Source: Marinobacter gudaonensis (GTDB taxonomy: Bacteria > Pseudomonadota > Gammaproteobacteria > Pseudomonadales > Oleiphilaceae). Taken from it: a stretch of 64,000 nt of DNA. Numbering within the stretch: the stretch's first letter is position 1; the number at the start of each line of letters is the position of its first letter. The notes beneath the pieces are model-generated. The model worked only from the letters and a program-made list of their open reading frames with translations, made no database searches and was not told where the DNA came from. The position numbers and the translations under genes were made by a program. Positions 16,764 through 34,116 of the stretch are shown here, piece by piece. Location of the stretch: positions 1 through 64,000 of the forward strand of contig NZ_FOYV01000005.1 in assembly GCF_900115175.1 (NCBI RefSeq). The letters are read 5' to 3'.

Positions 16764-17390
16764 GTGTTTGATGTGACCCGATACGCCGCTGCCGCCGATG
16801 AAATCGTGCAGGCCGGCCGATTTCTCTATCAGCGGGGCTGGTCGCCCGCCACCAGCAGCAATTACTCGGCCCGTATAGATGGCGAGCACATTGCCATTAC
16901 CGTCTCCGGCCGCCATAAGGGGCAATTGGGCGCGGGCGACGTGATGGTGGTGGATCTGGCAGGCCGTGCGGTCCAGAGCAACTGCCGGTCTTCGGCCGAA
17001 ACCCGGCTGCATACCGTGCTCTATGAGTTGTTTCCTGACGTCGGCGCGGTGCTTCATACTCACTCGGTGAAGGCCACTGTGCTGAGTCGGCTGATTGACT
17101 CCGGACAGGCACTGGTCCTGGAGGGCTATGAGCTGCAAAAGGCGTTTGCCGGCGTTGAGACCCACGAGTCGGTCCTGAGCGTGCCGGTGTTCGAGAACAC
17201 TCAGGACATTGACGCCCTGGCCGAGGAAACCCGCGAATGGTTCCGGGCCCACCCCGAGCAACCCGGTTACCTGATTCGTGGCCACGGGCTCTATACCTGG
17301 GGCAGGACCATGGCCGATTGCCTGCGTCACGTCGAGGCTTTTGAATTCCTGTTTGAATGCGAACTAGAAACCATGAGGGTGCGCCCATGA
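16764..17390 (+). CDS. mtnB: Methylthioribulose-1-phosphate dehydratase MtnB
   Basis: 208 aa class II aldolase/adducin fold. It dehydrates 5-methylthioribulose 1-phosphate in the methionine salvage pathway. Visible motifs: the metal-binding HTHSVKATVLS, the C-terminal GHGLYTWG, and SPATSSNYSAR near the N-terminus. Translation starts at GTG (16764) after a CGGGAGAAAG ribosome-binding site. The stop overlaps the mtnD start as ATGA, so the three salvage genes are coupled. mtnA and mtnP/mtnN are not in the window and must lie elsewhere. Confidence 0.93.
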   Translation: MFDVTRYAAAADEIVQAGRFLYQRGWSPATSSNYSARIDGEHIAITVSGRHKGQLGAGDVMVVDLAGRAVQSNCRSSAETRLHTVLYELFPDVGAVLHTHSVKATVLSRLIDSGQALVLEGYELQKAFAGVETHESVLSVPVFENTQDIDALAEETREWFRAHPEQPGYLIRGHGLYTWGRTMADCLRHVEAFEFLFECELETMRVRP

Positions 17391-17947
17391 CAACCTTGAG
17401 TATTTTTGATCAGAGCCGGCCGGAAGCGGCTCACACCGTAACGGAAGACCCGGCAGAAATCCGCGATCTGTTGGCGGCCCAGGGCGTTCGTTTCGAGCAG
17501 TGGCCGACCCGGGAGCTGCCGGTGGATGCGTCGCCAGAGGCCGTTCTCGAGGCTTACCGGGAAGAGGTGGCCAACCTGAAAGACGAGTGTGGGTTCCAGA
17601 CCGCCGATGTGATCAGCCTGAACCCGGACAACCCGCAGAAAGAAGCCTTCCGCCAGAAATTCCTTGACGAACACACTCACAGCGAGGATGAGGTGCGCTT
17701 TTTCGTGAGAGGGCAGGGCCTGTTCTACCTGCACTTCGGGAACGAGGTATACGCGGTGCTGTGCCAGAAAAATGATCTGATCAGCGTTCCCAACGGCACC
17801 CGCCATTGGTTCGATATGGGGCCGGAGCCGGCTTTTACCTGCATCCGTCTGTTCACCAACCCCGAAGGCTGGGTGGCCAGTTTCACCGGTGAAGACATTG
17901 CCGGGCGCCTGCCGCGATACGAAACCCTGGCAGGGGCGACGGGATGA
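17387..17947 (+). CDS. mtnD: Acireductone dioxygenase MtnD
   Basis: 186 aa cupin. The metal ligands appear in EHTHSEDEVRFFVRGQG (two His and a Glu) and TRHWFDMG (third His). With Fe it makes the methionine keto-acid precursor; with Ni it makes a shunt product. The ATG at 17387 overlaps the mtnB stop, and the gene's own stop overlaps mtnC (ATGA), a translationally coupled series. An in-frame start 10 codons upstream lies within mtnB and is rejected. Confidence 0.95.
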   Translation: MTTLSIFDQSRPEAAHTVTEDPAEIRDLLAAQGVRFEQWPTRELPVDASPEAVLEAYREEVANLKDECGFQTADVISLNPDNPQKEAFRQKFLDEHTHSEDEVRFFVRGQGLFYLHFGNEVYAVLCQKNDLISVPNGTRHWFDMGPEPAFTCIRLFTNPEGWVASFTGEDIAGRLPRYETLAGATG

Positions 17948-18636
17948 TCCGGGTTATCCTCACCGACATCGAGGGTACCACCAGCTCCATCTCTTTCGTC
18001 CACGATGTGCTGTTTCCCTACGCCAGTGACCATCTGCCGGCGTTTGTCCGGCAGCGGCACGGTGACACCCTGGCCGTGTCGGAGCAGCTGGATGCCGTGG
18101 CCGAGGTCTCGGGCGTTGACCGGAACGACCTCGAGGGTCTCATTGAAGTGCTCCAGGGATGGATCCGGGAGGACCGCAAGGAAACGTCCCTGAAGGCGCT
18201 GCAGGGCATGGTCTGGGAGCAGGGCTACCAGCAGGGAGAACTCAAGGGTCACATCTATCCGGACGCGGCAGACTATCTCCAGCGCTGGCATGATCGGGGG
18301 CTGCGCCTGTTCGTATATTCCTCTGGGTCGGTCAAGGCCCAGAAACTGATCTTCGGTTTTACGACCGAAGGTGATTTTACCCCGTTCTTCTCTGGCTACT
18401 TCGACACCCGGGTGGGCGGCAAGAAAGAGGTAGCCTCCTACCACAATATCCTGTCCGAACTGGGGGTTGAGGCCAGCACGGTCCTGTTCCTGTCGGATGT
18501 AGAGGCAGAGCTGGAGGCGGCAGAGCAGGCGGGTATGAAGACGGCCTGGCTGGTGCGCGACGGCGACCTGCCGGAAACAGAACGATTTGTAGCCCGTGAC
18601 TTCGCGGAGGTTGATACCCTTCTTCAGGCGCGATAG
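17944..18636 (+). CDS. mtnC: Enolase-phosphatase E1 / acireductone synthase MtnC
   Basis: 230 aa HAD-family enzyme. The first HAD motif is LTDIEGTTSSISFVHD (nucleophile Asp with Glu two residues on, as in E1 enzymes). Motif II is around FVYSSGSVKAQKLIF and motif III near LFLSDVEAELEAAEQAGM. It enolises and dephosphorylates 2,3-diketo-5-methylthiopentyl-1-phosphate to acireductone, the substrate of MtnD. It is the last gene of mtnBDC; no terminator is evident before the next gene 33 bases on. Confidence 0.95.
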   Translation: MIRVILTDIEGTTSSISFVHDVLFPYASDHLPAFVRQRHGDTLAVSEQLDAVAEVSGVDRNDLEGLIEVLQGWIREDRKETSLKALQGMVWEQGYQQGELKGHIYPDAADYLQRWHDRGLRLFVYSSGSVKAQKLIFGFTTEGDFTPFFSGYFDTRVGGKKEVASYHNILSELGVEASTVLFLSDVEAELEAAEQAGMKTAWLVRDGDLPETERFVARDFAEVDTLLQAR

Positions 18637-18669
18637 CCACGGCTTACCCGGTCTGCGCAGGAGGAAGCG

Positions 18670-19731
18670 ATGCCCGGTAGCGGGTTCCTGAAAATGTGTA
18701 TGCCGGCTATGGCGCTGCTGCTGGCCGGCTGTGACCCCTTCTCCGAAGCCCGCCCCATGATGGATGAATACGTGGAGCGGGTGGCCCGGGTTCTGGAAAC
18801 CGAGCCGCGTTATTCCGAAGTTCCCGCTGCCAGCCAGCTGCCCCGTCGCCGGGAGCGAGTGCTTGACCTTCCGGACCTGGACATGGGCATGCTGGATTTT
18901 CTGTCGCTCTACGGGTGCGAGTTGCAGTATGTGGTAGGCGAGAAAAATTCCGTCATGGGCCGCGTGATGCAACCGTTGAACCGACTGCGGTACGAAATCC
19001 GCTTTATTCAGAGCGCCCGCGAGTGTCTCCCCGATATCGAGGACGAAGACTTTGCCGAAGAGCTGAGCGAAGCCATCGAGAGCAAGCAGGAATCTCTCCC
19101 CATTGCCCTGTGGAACGCCACCTGGGGTGTAGAGGAGGTGGAAACGCTGTTCACGCTGGCGAAAGGCTATTATCCGGTGGCGGTGGCCGGTGAGGTAAAT
19201 CCGGTGTCGGATCTGGCCCGGGACATTACCCGTCTGAACGGTGTGGTCGCCGAACTTGAATCCGGTAATCTTGATGTCTCTCTGGACTTTGTCGGTGAGG
19301 TTCACCAGCGCTGGCAGGCCGAATATCGGGCCGGGCAGTTGATCAACAGCGCGCGGCTGCTGACCGCCAGACTGCAGGATGGTACCGCGTTGCTCAGGCA
19401 GCGCCTCGAGGGGCAGCCCTTGTGCCTGAACAGGCAGCCGAACAATCAATCGGATATCGTGCAGAACATGTTCTTCAGCGTCTACATTGGCAAGGTGCAG
19501 CCATACCTGAGCGCTGTATCGCGGGGGCGGGTTGCGCTCATCGAACCGTTCGAACGGCTGGCGGACCAGCAGGCTGAGGTGATGCCAGAGGCGTTCCACC
19601 CCTGGTACCGGCGCCACCTCTCCCGGACAGGAGCGGGGAGTCTGTGGCAGGATCTGGATCTGGCGATCTCGGATCACACTCGTGCCTGGCAGGACCTGCT
19701 CGGGCAGTGCGGGTTACGCCCCGGCGCTTGA
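18670..19731 (+). CDS. DUF3080 lipoprotein
   Basis: 353 aa. The signal MPAMALLLAGC is a lipobox with Asp at +2 (CDPFSE), which in enterics retains lipoproteins in the inner membrane. The rest is a helical, acidic domain of the DUF3080 family, of unknown function, found in marine gammaproteobacteria. A strong ribosome-binding site (GGAGGAAG) fixes the ATG at 18670. It converges on the GspE-like gene with only 13 bases between stops. Confidence 0.8.
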   Translation: MPGSGFLKMCMPAMALLLAGCDPFSEARPMMDEYVERVARVLETEPRYSEVPAASQLPRRRERVLDLPDLDMGMLDFLSLYGCELQYVVGEKNSVMGRVMQPLNRLRYEIRFIQSARECLPDIEDEDFAEELSEAIESKQESLPIALWNATWGVEEVETLFTLAKGYYPVAVAGEVNPVSDLARDITRLNGVVAELESGNLDVSLDFVGEVHQRWQAEYRAGQLINSARLLTARLQDGTALLRQRLEGQPLCLNRQPNNQSDIVQNMFFSVYIGKVQPYLSAVSRGRVALIEPFERLADQQAEVMPEAFHPWYRRHLSRTGAGSLWQDLDLAISDHTRAWQDLLGQCGLRPGA

Positions 19732-19744
19732 ACCGGCAAGGCGC

Positions 19745-21559
19745 TCAGCGTTGGCTTTCCGGGGTAACCCGCAGAATCTCCTCAACCGTGGTCTGCCCCG
19801 CGGCCACCTTTTGCGCGCCACTCAGGCGCAGGGATTTCATACCATCCTTGTAGGCGTCCAGCCGCAACTGTTCCAGCTCACACTGGTCGGTGATCTGGCG
19901 GATCAGCGGCCCGGAGAGCGTCATGATTTCATAGACGCCGGCCCGGCCCATGTAACCCGTGTTCCGGCATTCGAGACAACCCACCGGCTGGTAGAACTGC
20001 TTGGGAGTCGGCGCTTTCCAGGGGCGGGTAAGCGTTTGCCAGGCCTGCTCGTCTGCCGGCCCCGGCGCCTTGCAGTGGGGGCACAGGGTTCGCGCCAGGC
20101 GCTGTGCCATTACTCCGAGCACGGTTGCCCGGATCAGATAGGGCGGAATGCCCAGCTCCATGAGGCGGGTGATGGCGCTGGGAGCGTCGTTGGTGTGCAG
20201 GGTTGAGAGCACCAGGTGGCCGGTCAGTGCCGCCTGGACCGCCATCTCCGCGGTCTCAAGGTCACGGATCTCCCCGATCATAATCACGTCCGGGTCCTGT
20301 CTGAGCAGTGCCCGCACGCCAGCCGCAAAGGTGAGATCGATATTGTTCTGCACCTGCATCTGGTTGAACGCTGGTTCCACCATCTCGATAGGGTCTTCAA
20401 TGGTGCAGACATTGATCTCTGGTGAGGCTATCTGCTTCAGCGTGGAATACAGGGTAGTGGTTTTGCCCGAACCGGTCGGCCCGGTAACCAGCACAATGCC
20501 GTGGGGCCGGGCCGTAATGTCCTGCCATCGTTGCTGGTCCTCACGGCTGAAGCCCAGTTGTTCATAGGTTTTCAGCAGTACATCCGGGTCAAAAATCCGC
20601 ATCACCATTTTCTCGCCGAAGGCGGTGGGCATGGTGGCAAGGCGCAGTTCCACCTCGCTGTTGTCCGGTTTGCGGGTCTTGATGCGGCCGTCCTGGGGCT
20701 TTCGTTTTTCCGCCACGTTCAGGCGGCCCAGGATCTTCAGGCGGCTGGTGACCGCCACGCCTACGTGTTCGGGAAACTCATAGACATTGTGCAGTACCCC
20801 ATCAATCCGGAACCGGACCTGGGTTACTGCGCGCCTTGGCTCGATGTGGATGTCCGAGGCCCGCTGGTCAAAGGCGTACTGGAGCAGCCAGTCGACAATC
20901 TTGACCACGTGCTGGTCGTTGGCGTCGGGGTTTTCGTTGGCGCCAAGGTCCAGTAGCTGTTCAAAGTTCTGGCTGCCGGCCTTGCCCGGTGCCTGGCCGC
21001 CACTGGCCTTGTTTACCGAGTTGGCCAGCTGGTAGAGCTCCACGGTGTATCGGCGTATGTCTTCCGGGTTGGCCACGACCCGCCGTATGTCCTTGCGCAC
21101 TGCCTGCTGCAGGTTGTGCTCCCAGTCGCTGACAAACGGCTCCGCGCTGGCTATGACCACCTCGTCCCGGGTGATTTCAACGGCCAGGATGCCGTGGCGC
21201 TGGGCAAAGGCGTACGACATTACCCGGGCGATGGCTGGCGTGTCGATCTTCAGCGGGTCAATGTGGTAGTACGGCTGTTGCGCCCAGTCAGCGAGCCATT
21301 GTGTGAGGCGGTCGAGGTCCAGGGTACGACCGCTGGTCTGGCTGGTTGGAGCGGCTATTGCCACCAGTTCCAGGGGATGGCGTCTGCCCGTGGTACCCCC
21401 GGAGGCTGCGCCGAGGTTGGCGGATAATACCCGCTCGGCGTCCTCCCGGGTGATCTCGCCGCTGCTGACCAGCGCGTCACATAGGTCCCGCAGGGTCAGA
21501 TTGTTCCGGCCAGGAGCGGGCGGCCGTTGCTGGGTGGTGGACTTGTCGGTTTCTGCCAT
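19745..21559 (-). CDS. GspE/PilB-family secretion ATPase
   Basis: 604 aa. After an N-terminal ~190-residue GspE-N domain, the ATPase core shows Walker A (VTGPTGSGKTTTLYSTL), an Asp box (TIEDPIEMVEP), Walker B (LRQDPDVIMIGEIRDLETA) and a His box (LTGHLVLSTLHTND). A C-terminal CxxC pair (LCPHC and GCLECRNTGYMGR) marks the zinc-binding CM domain of type II secretion and type IV pilus ATPases. No pilin, secretin or platform gene is nearby, so it is an isolated ATPase, possibly serving a pilus or secretion system encoded elsewhere. The ATG at 21559 is preferred over upstream non-ATG codons. Confidence 0.88.
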   Translation of the reverse strand: MAETDKSTTQQRPPAPGRNNLTLRDLCDALVSSGEITREDAERVLSANLGAASGGTTGRRHPLELVAIAAPTSQTSGRTLDLDRLTQWLADWAQQPYYHIDPLKIDTPAIARVMSYAFAQRHGILAVEITRDEVVIASAEPFVSDWEHNLQQAVRKDIRRVVANPEDIRRYTVELYQLANSVNKASGGQAPGKAGSQNFEQLLDLGANENPDANDQHVVKIVDWLLQYAFDQRASDIHIEPRRAVTQVRFRIDGVLHNVYEFPEHVGVAVTSRLKILGRLNVAEKRKPQDGRIKTRKPDNSEVELRLATMPTAFGEKMVMRIFDPDVLLKTYEQLGFSREDQQRWQDITARPHGIVLVTGPTGSGKTTTLYSTLKQIASPEINVCTIEDPIEMVEPAFNQMQVQNNIDLTFAAGVRALLRQDPDVIMIGEIRDLETAEMAVQAALTGHLVLSTLHTNDAPSAITRLMELGIPPYLIRATVLGVMAQRLARTLCPHCKAPGPADEQAWQTLTRPWKAPTPKQFYQPVGCLECRNTGYMGRAGVYEIMTLSGPLIRQITDQCELEQLRLDAYKDGMKSLRLSGAQKVAAGQTTVEEILRVTPESQR

Positions 21560-21593
21560 AGAGCTCGTTTTCCCCACCGGGTTCAATGAAACA

Positions 21594-21959
21594 TCATGCG
21601 GTCAGCCTGCGATTCACCTTGAGATGGATCATGGCCACGGTGAACAGGAGAAAGGTCAACACAGTCAGCACAACCGGGCCAACCGCGCCTTCACTGAGCC
21701 AGGCCGAGACCACCGCCTGGGTAAAATAGAAAATCAGAACGAACGACATCCAGATGTAACCGCGATTGTGGCCCCGAGCAACCGGGACGGCAAAAGGCAG
21801 CAGTGGCAGCAACTTTACTGACAGCATCAAGGCAATGGACACGCCCTCCACGGGCGCCGGGTAAAAAGTGGTGACCAGAAGCGTGACAAGTACGGCCACA
21901 TAGAGCGCGGTGGCCAGCTGCGCCGTGGTGCGTGCTTTGGGGTTGTTCAGCATGATCAT
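21594..21959 (-). CDS. DUF2069 membrane protein
   Basis: 121 aa with four hydrophobic segments (LATALYVAVLVTLLVTTFYP, LMLSVKLLPLLPFAVPVA, IWMSFVLIFYFTQAVVSAWL, VVLTVLTFLLFTVAMI). It belongs to the small DUF2069 inner-membrane family usually encoded beside wrbA and arsC in pseudomonads, as here. Function unknown. Two candidate starts (21959 and 21953) differ by two residues. Confidence 0.85.
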   Translation of the reverse strand: MIMLNNPKARTTAQLATALYVAVLVTLLVTTFYPAPVEGVSIALMLSVKLLPLLPFAVPVARGHNRGYIWMSFVLIFYFTQAVVSAWLSEGAVGPVVLTVLTFLLFTVAMIHLKVNRRLTA

Positions 21960-22009
21960 CTTCCGAAAGTAAGTGGGATCTCAATGTACGTTCAGGGCGC
22001 TGGCACTTC

Positions 22010-23015
<1,006 letters not shown>

Positions 23016-23083
23016 CGTCTTGCCTGATCGTGTGAGAGGTTGCCATGGGTTCGGTGGCCCGTAGTCTAACAGGAGGTATATCG

Positions 23084-23551
23084 GTGCAGTACCCTGAATG
23101 GCCATGTTCCCGCCGCTGGCCGGGCATGCTTGGCGTTTTTCTTGTGGTGGTAGCGCTGGCCGGCTGTGAGAAAATCGAGCTGCAACGGGCAGACGGCCCT
23201 CCGATGAACTGGGACAACCTCCGTGGACAATGGGTCCTGGTGAATTACTGGGCCGAGTGGTGCAAGCCATGCCTGGAGGAAATTCCCGAACTGAACGAAA
23301 TCGACAAAGCGCCGGACATGACCGTGCTCGGCGTGAACTTTGACGGCGTAAGTGGCGAGGCCCTGACCGCCCTGGGCGGAAAAATGGGCATAGAATTCAC
23401 CATGCTGGAAAAGGACCCGGGGCCAACATTCGGCTGGAAAATGCCGGTGGCACTGCCGGCCACGTTTATTGTCAATCCCCAGGGCGAGCTGGTGGAAACC
23501 CGATTCGGTCCCCAGACCGAGGACGACATCCGGGCGCTGGTGGGCGGTTGA
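23084..23551 (+). CDS. TlpA-like thioredoxin-fold lipoprotein, GTG start
   Basis: 155 aa from GTG (23084), which sits 7 bases after a perfect AGGAGG; the in-frame ATG at 23045 lies before that site and is rejected. The lipoprotein signal is GVFLVVVALAGC with Glu at +2. The thioredoxin domain has the CxxC in NYWAEWCKPCLEEIPEL and the cis-Pro in VALPATFIVNPQGELV. It is probably a membrane-anchored periplasmic thiol:disulfide protein for cytochrome c maturation or disulfide repair. It is divergent from arsC. Confidence 0.85.
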   Translation: MQYPEWPCSRRWPGMLGVFLVVVALAGCEKIELQRADGPPMNWDNLRGQWVLVNYWAEWCKPCLEEIPELNEIDKAPDMTVLGVNFDGVSGEALTALGGKMGIEFTMLEKDPGPTFGWKMPVALPATFIVNPQGELVETRFGPQTEDDIRALVGG

Positions 23552-23596
23552 CCACCTTTTCAGAACCAAAGACGCAAGCAGGACTGATCCGACACT

Positions 23597-27079
<3,483 letters not shown>

Positions 27080-27219
27080 ACAGACGGATAATTAAAAGTT
27101 TGTCAGATAACGGACTCATACCAATGTCCGCTTTAGCCCCTGATCGGGCACTGCTATCTTTGGTTCAAATTCTGGTTTGGCGGCGCTTATCCCGCCTGGC
27201 AAAAAAATGATGGATCATC

Positions 27220-28173
27220 ATGAACCCTAACTATCTGGATTTCGAACAGCCCATTGCCGATCTGGAAGCGAAGATCGAAGAGCTTCGCATGGTGGGCAAC
27301 GATACCGACATTAACATCACCGATGAAATTACCCGGTTGAAGAGGAAGAGTGTCAGCCTGACCGAGAGCATCTTCGCCAATCTTCAGCCCTGGGATGTGG
27401 CCAGACTCGCCCGTCATCCCCGCAGGCCGTATACCCTCGACTATATCGAGTCCATTTTCGAGGATTTCGACGAGCTTCACGGCGACCGCCGCTACGCGGA
27501 TGACCAGGCTATCGTGGGTGGTACCGCCCGTCTGGACGACAAGCCGGTCATGGTCATCGGTCACCAGAAAGGGCGCGAGGTCCGCGACAAGGTAAAGCGC
27601 AATTTCGGCATGCCCAGGCCCGAGGGGTACCGCAAGGCCCTGCGGCTGATGGAAATGGCCGAGCGGTTCCGGATGCCCATCCTGACCTTTATCGACACAC
27701 CTGGTGCCTACCCAGGCATCGGTGCCGAGGAGCGTGGCCAGAGTGAGGCTATCGCGTTCAATCTGGCGGTTATGTCCCGCCTGAAGACACCGATCATCTC
27801 AACCGTCATCGGTGAAGGCGGCTCCGGCGGCGCGCTTGCCATTGGCGTCTGCGACCAGTTGAACATGCTGCAGTATTCCACCTACGCGGTTATTTCCCCG
27901 GAGGGTTGTGCCTCGATTCTCTGGAAGAGTGCCGAATACGCAGCCCAGGCCGCCGAGGCCATGGGAGTTACCGCTGACCGTTTGCGGGATCTCGGACTGG
28001 CGGACAACGTAGTCCAGGAGCCCCTTGGTGGCGCCCACCGCAACCCCGAGAAAATGTCCAAGTCGCTCAAGCAGGTACTGAGCAAAGGCATCGCGGAGCT
28101 TAGCCGGCTGCCGCTGGACGAGCTGGTTTCACGCCGATACGAGCGCCTGACCCGCTATGACACCGGGCGCTGA
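27220..28173 (+). CDS. accA: Acetyl-CoA carboxylase carboxyltransferase subunit alpha AccA
   Basis: 317 aa, normal length. It starts [20 protein letters not shown] and carries the carboxyltransferase signature regions [21 protein letters not shown] and [20 protein letters not shown]. With AccD it moves the carboxyl group from carboxybiotin to acetyl-CoA to make malonyl-CoA. There are 140 bases between dnaE and accA, and no strong Shine-Dalgarno is seen. The 3' end overlaps tilS by 17 bases. Confidence 0.97.
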   Translation: MNPNYLDFEQPIADLEAKIEELRMVGNDTDINITDEITRLKRKSVSLTESIFANLQPWDVARLARHPRRPYTLDYIESIFEDFDELHGDRRYADDQAIVGGTARLDDKPVMVIGHQKGREVRDKVKRNFGMPRPEGYRKALRLMEMAERFRMPILTFIDTPGAYPGIGAEERGQSEAIAFNLAVMSRLKTPIISTVIGEGGSGGALAIGVCDQLNMLQYSTYAVISPEGCASILWKSAEYAAQAAEAMGVTADRLRDLGLADNVVQEPLGGAHRNPEKMSKSLKQVLSKGIAELSRLPLDELVSRRYERLTRYDTGR

Positions 28174-29512
28174 GCCCGGCTCCGGTTTTTCCTGGCCGGA
28201 GGCCCTGTGCGCCCCGGTCAGAGCCCTCCCTCCAGCTGCCCGGGTGTGGGTCGCGCTCAGTGGTGGCCTCGATTCAACCCTGTTACTTCACCTAGTGGTG
28301 CATTGCCACCACGCGTTGGCCGACGTTCGGGCGGTGCACGTCAACCATCAGCTGCAGCCAAATGCCCCGGAAACCGAGGCGTTCTGTGGTGACCTATGCG
28401 CACGACTCGGGGTGCCGCTGACGGTTCGGCCTGTTGACCTGTCGGCCGCCTCGAACCGCGGCCGGGCCGGCGGACTGGAGGAGGCCGCCCGCGAAGCCCG
28501 GTATCGAGTGTTCGAAGAGCTCCTTGAAGCTGATGATCTTCTGCTGATGGCACACCACGCGGACGATCAGGCTGAAACCGTTCTATTCAGGCTCCTGCGG
28601 GGCACAGGTGTGGCGGGGCTGGCGGGCATGCCAACGGATAGGCCTCTCGGCGCCGGTCGGCTGTTCAGGCCCTTGCTGGCGTTCAACAGGGCAGAGCTTG
28701 AGCATTGGGCGAGGTTGGCCGGGTTGTCCTGGGTCGACGACCCCAGCAATACCGATGAAAGTTTCGACCGGAATTTTCTCCGACATCGCATCCTGCCCGA
28801 GCTGCGCGATCGGTGGCCGGGCCTCAATCAGAGACTTTCCCACGCCGCCCGTGCCTGTGCCGAGAGCAATGAGCTGAACCGGGCGCTGGCCTCGCTACAG
28901 TGGCGCGACCTGGGCGGGAAGGGTGACCGGATCCCGGTGTCCGGACTGCTGGAGCTGTCATTGCCGGAGCAGAAAAACCTGATCCGCTGGTGGGCAAGCG
29001 AGCGCGGGTTCCAGGCGCCGTCTCCGGGTGACTGGCGCCAGGTCCTCAATGATCTGCTGCGGGCGGGGGAAGACCGTGAGCCAGAGTTTCGGGCCAAGGG
29101 TTTCAGCCTCCGCAGATTCCGTGGCTGCCTCTACCTCGTTCCGGACTCGCCAGCTTTGCCTGAGGAACCACGGATGCTGACGGTGGGGGAGAGCGTGCAT
29201 TGGGCCGGATGGCACATCCGCCTGTTACCTGTGGGTAAGGCAACCACGGAATCGCCGGCAATACGGATAAGTACGAGGCAGGGCGGAGAACGCCTTCGTT
29301 TTCGACCCGGGGGCACGTCCACGTCGCTGAAAAAATGGCTGCAGGAGCAGGGTGTGCCACCGTGGGAGAGGGCCCGTCTGCCGCTGGTTTTTGCCGGCGC
29401 CGGTGATGCCCCGGAACTGGTAGCGGTTGGCGATCTCTGGTGTTCTGAACAATACTCCGAAGGCGCCCATGCCGCTGGCTGGCGGCTGGTTGTAGAGCGG
29501 GAATTTGATTGA
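28157..29512 (+). CDS. tilS: tRNA(Ile)-lysidine synthase TilS
   Basis: 451 aa. The N-terminal PP-loop ATPase has [17 protein letters not shown] (SGGxDS signature), [16 protein letters not shown] and [22 protein letters not shown]. The C-terminal substrate-binding TilS_C domain is around [13 protein letters not shown] and [22 protein letters not shown]. It converts the anticodon C34 of tRNA-Ile2 to lysidine. The start overlaps accA, so translation is probably coupled. Confidence 0.96.
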   Translation: MTPGAEPGSGFSWPEALCAPVRALPPAARVWVALSGGLDSTLLLHLVVHCHHALADVRAVHVNHQLQPNAPETEAFCGDLCARLGVPLTVRPVDLSAASNRGRAGGLEEAAREARYRVFEELLEADDLLLMAHHADDQAETVLFRLLRGTGVAGLAGMPTDRPLGAGRLFRPLLAFNRAELEHWARLAGLSWVDDPSNTDESFDRNFLRHRILPELRDRWPGLNQRLSHAARACAESNELNRALASLQWRDLGGKGDRIPVSGLLELSLPEQKNLIRWWASERGFQAPSPGDWRQVLNDLLRAGEDREPEFRAKGFSLRRFRGCLYLVPDSPALPEEPRMLTVGESVHWAGWHIRLLPVGKATTESPAIRISTRQGGERLRFRPGGTSTSLKKWLQEQGVPPWERARLPLVFAGAGDAPELVAVGDLWCSEQYSEGAHAAGWRLVVEREFD

Positions 29513-29537
29513 GTCAGGGGGGGCTTTCTGGTAGTCT
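29509..29537 (+). promoter_or_regulatory. Candidate promoter for pyrG
   Basis: TTGAGT (29509-29514), a 17-base spacer, TAGTCT (29532-29537), spanning the tilS stop codon. The spacing is ideal but the -10 match is weak. pyrG may also be read through from upstream. Confidence 0.35.
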
Positions 29538-29557
29538 GGCGTCCCATCTTGAGATGA

Positions 29558-32076
<2,519 letters not shown>

Positions 32077-32108
32077 TTGGCGGTGTTGGCGTTTTACGCG
32101 GACTATGG

Positions 32109-32296
32109 GAGCGAGCGGGAACGGCCCTGCGAAAATGTAGAGGGCCATGGATGGCCCGAAACAAGCGCACATGGGTGAGGCAAGTGTTTATGAAGCGACG
32201 CTTCATGCGCAGCCGAACGACAGCAATCTACGATTGCTGGCCGGACCCGCCCACGGGTGCTTGTAGCGGTTTTCGCAGGGCCGTTCCCGCTCGCTC
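32109..32296. repeat. Palindromic repeat element, copy A (kdsA-eno intergenic)
   Basis: The outer arms are a perfect 27-bp inverted repeat: 32109-32135 (GAGCGAGCGGGAACGG..., ending GAAAA) and 32270-32296 (TTTTCGCAGGG..., ending GCTCGCTC). The 134-base interior opens with TGTAGAGGGCCATGGATGG, forming a GGGCCAT/ATGGCCC hairpin, then AAGCGCACATGGGTG, and ends TGCTTGTAGCGG. Two further hairpins sit inside: GAAGC/GCTTC (near 32192-32204) and CAGCAAT/ATTGCTG (near 32221-32239). The core matches copy B at 51537-51634, where the arms differ in sequence but are again self-complementary. Unlike a simple terminator, it is long and branched. It could act as an RNA structure or cruciform between two highly expressed genes. 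Confidence 0.8.
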
Positions 32297-32312
32297 TGAC
32301 TCCCGAATTTGA

Positions 32313-33632
<1,320 letters not shown>

Positions 33633-33690
33633 TCCGCCGGGATTGACCGGTTCGGGCAGTGTACCGGGCCGGTCATCAGGTAAAACTGTT

Positions 33691-33736
33691 AAGGCCATCG
33701 TGTTCCGAACGAAAGTTTCGGCACGATGGCCTTTTT
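33691..33736 (+). terminator. Terminator after eno
   Basis: Stem AAGGCCATCGTG (33691-33702) pairs with CACGATGGCCTT (33722-33733), and an inner CCGAA/TTCGG extension is possible. It is followed by a T-run. It closes the pyrG-kdsA-eno stretch. Confidence 0.85.
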
Positions 33737-33756
33737 GTACAGGCAGTTAGAAGAAT

Positions 33757-33786
33757 TTGTTGCTAATCTACTCTAAGGTCTATACT
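33757..33786 (+). promoter_or_regulatory. Candidate promoter for ftsB-ispD
   Basis: TATACT (33781-33786) is a good -10. Upstream are TTGTTG (33757-33762, 18-base spacer) or TTGCTA (33760-33765, 15-base spacer) as possible -35 boxes. It lies in an AT-rich stretch just after the eno terminator, 50 bases before ftsB. Confidence 0.45.
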
Positions 33787-33837
33787 CAACGTCCGGCGTT
33801 GATATTTTGATTGGCTAATTTTTGAACGGAATCGGTA

Positions 33838-34110
33838 ATGAAGGTGCTCTGGACCGTCATGGTTGTTGTCATTCTCCTGCTGCAGGTGCGCCTGTGGGTT
33901 GGGGAAGGCAGCTTTGCGCAAGTCTGGGCACTCGAAAAGGCCATTGCCGAGCAGAAGGCCGAGAACGCCGAGCTGGCCACCCGGAACGAGCGCCTCTACG
34001 CCGAAGTTCGCAACTTGCGCAATGAGCAGGGGGCCGTAGAAGAGCGGGCCCGCATGAACCTTGGGCTGATCCGGGAAGACGAAACCTTTTTCCTCGTGGT
34101 CGAAAACTGA
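33838..34110 (+). CDS. ftsB: Cell division protein FtsB
   Basis: 90 aa. A single N-terminal transmembrane helix (VMVVVILLLQVRLWVG) is followed by a periplasmic leucine-zipper coiled coil (LEKAIAEQKAENAELATRNE...) and the short conserved end EERARMNLGLIREDETFFLVVE. FtsB binds FtsL and FtsQ in the division complex. It is placed directly before ispD, the standard order. Confidence 0.94.
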   Translation: MKVLWTVMVVVILLLQVRLWVGEGSFAQVWALEKAIAEQKAENAELATRNERLYAEVRNLRNEQGAVEERARMNLGLIREDETFFLVVEN

Positions 34111-34116
34111 TCGCCT

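Noticed and set aside
17725..19677. 650-residue open frame on the minus strand
   Set aside because: Antisense to mtnD, mtnC and the DUF3080 gene, which are clearly real. Its composition is typical of a shadow frame.
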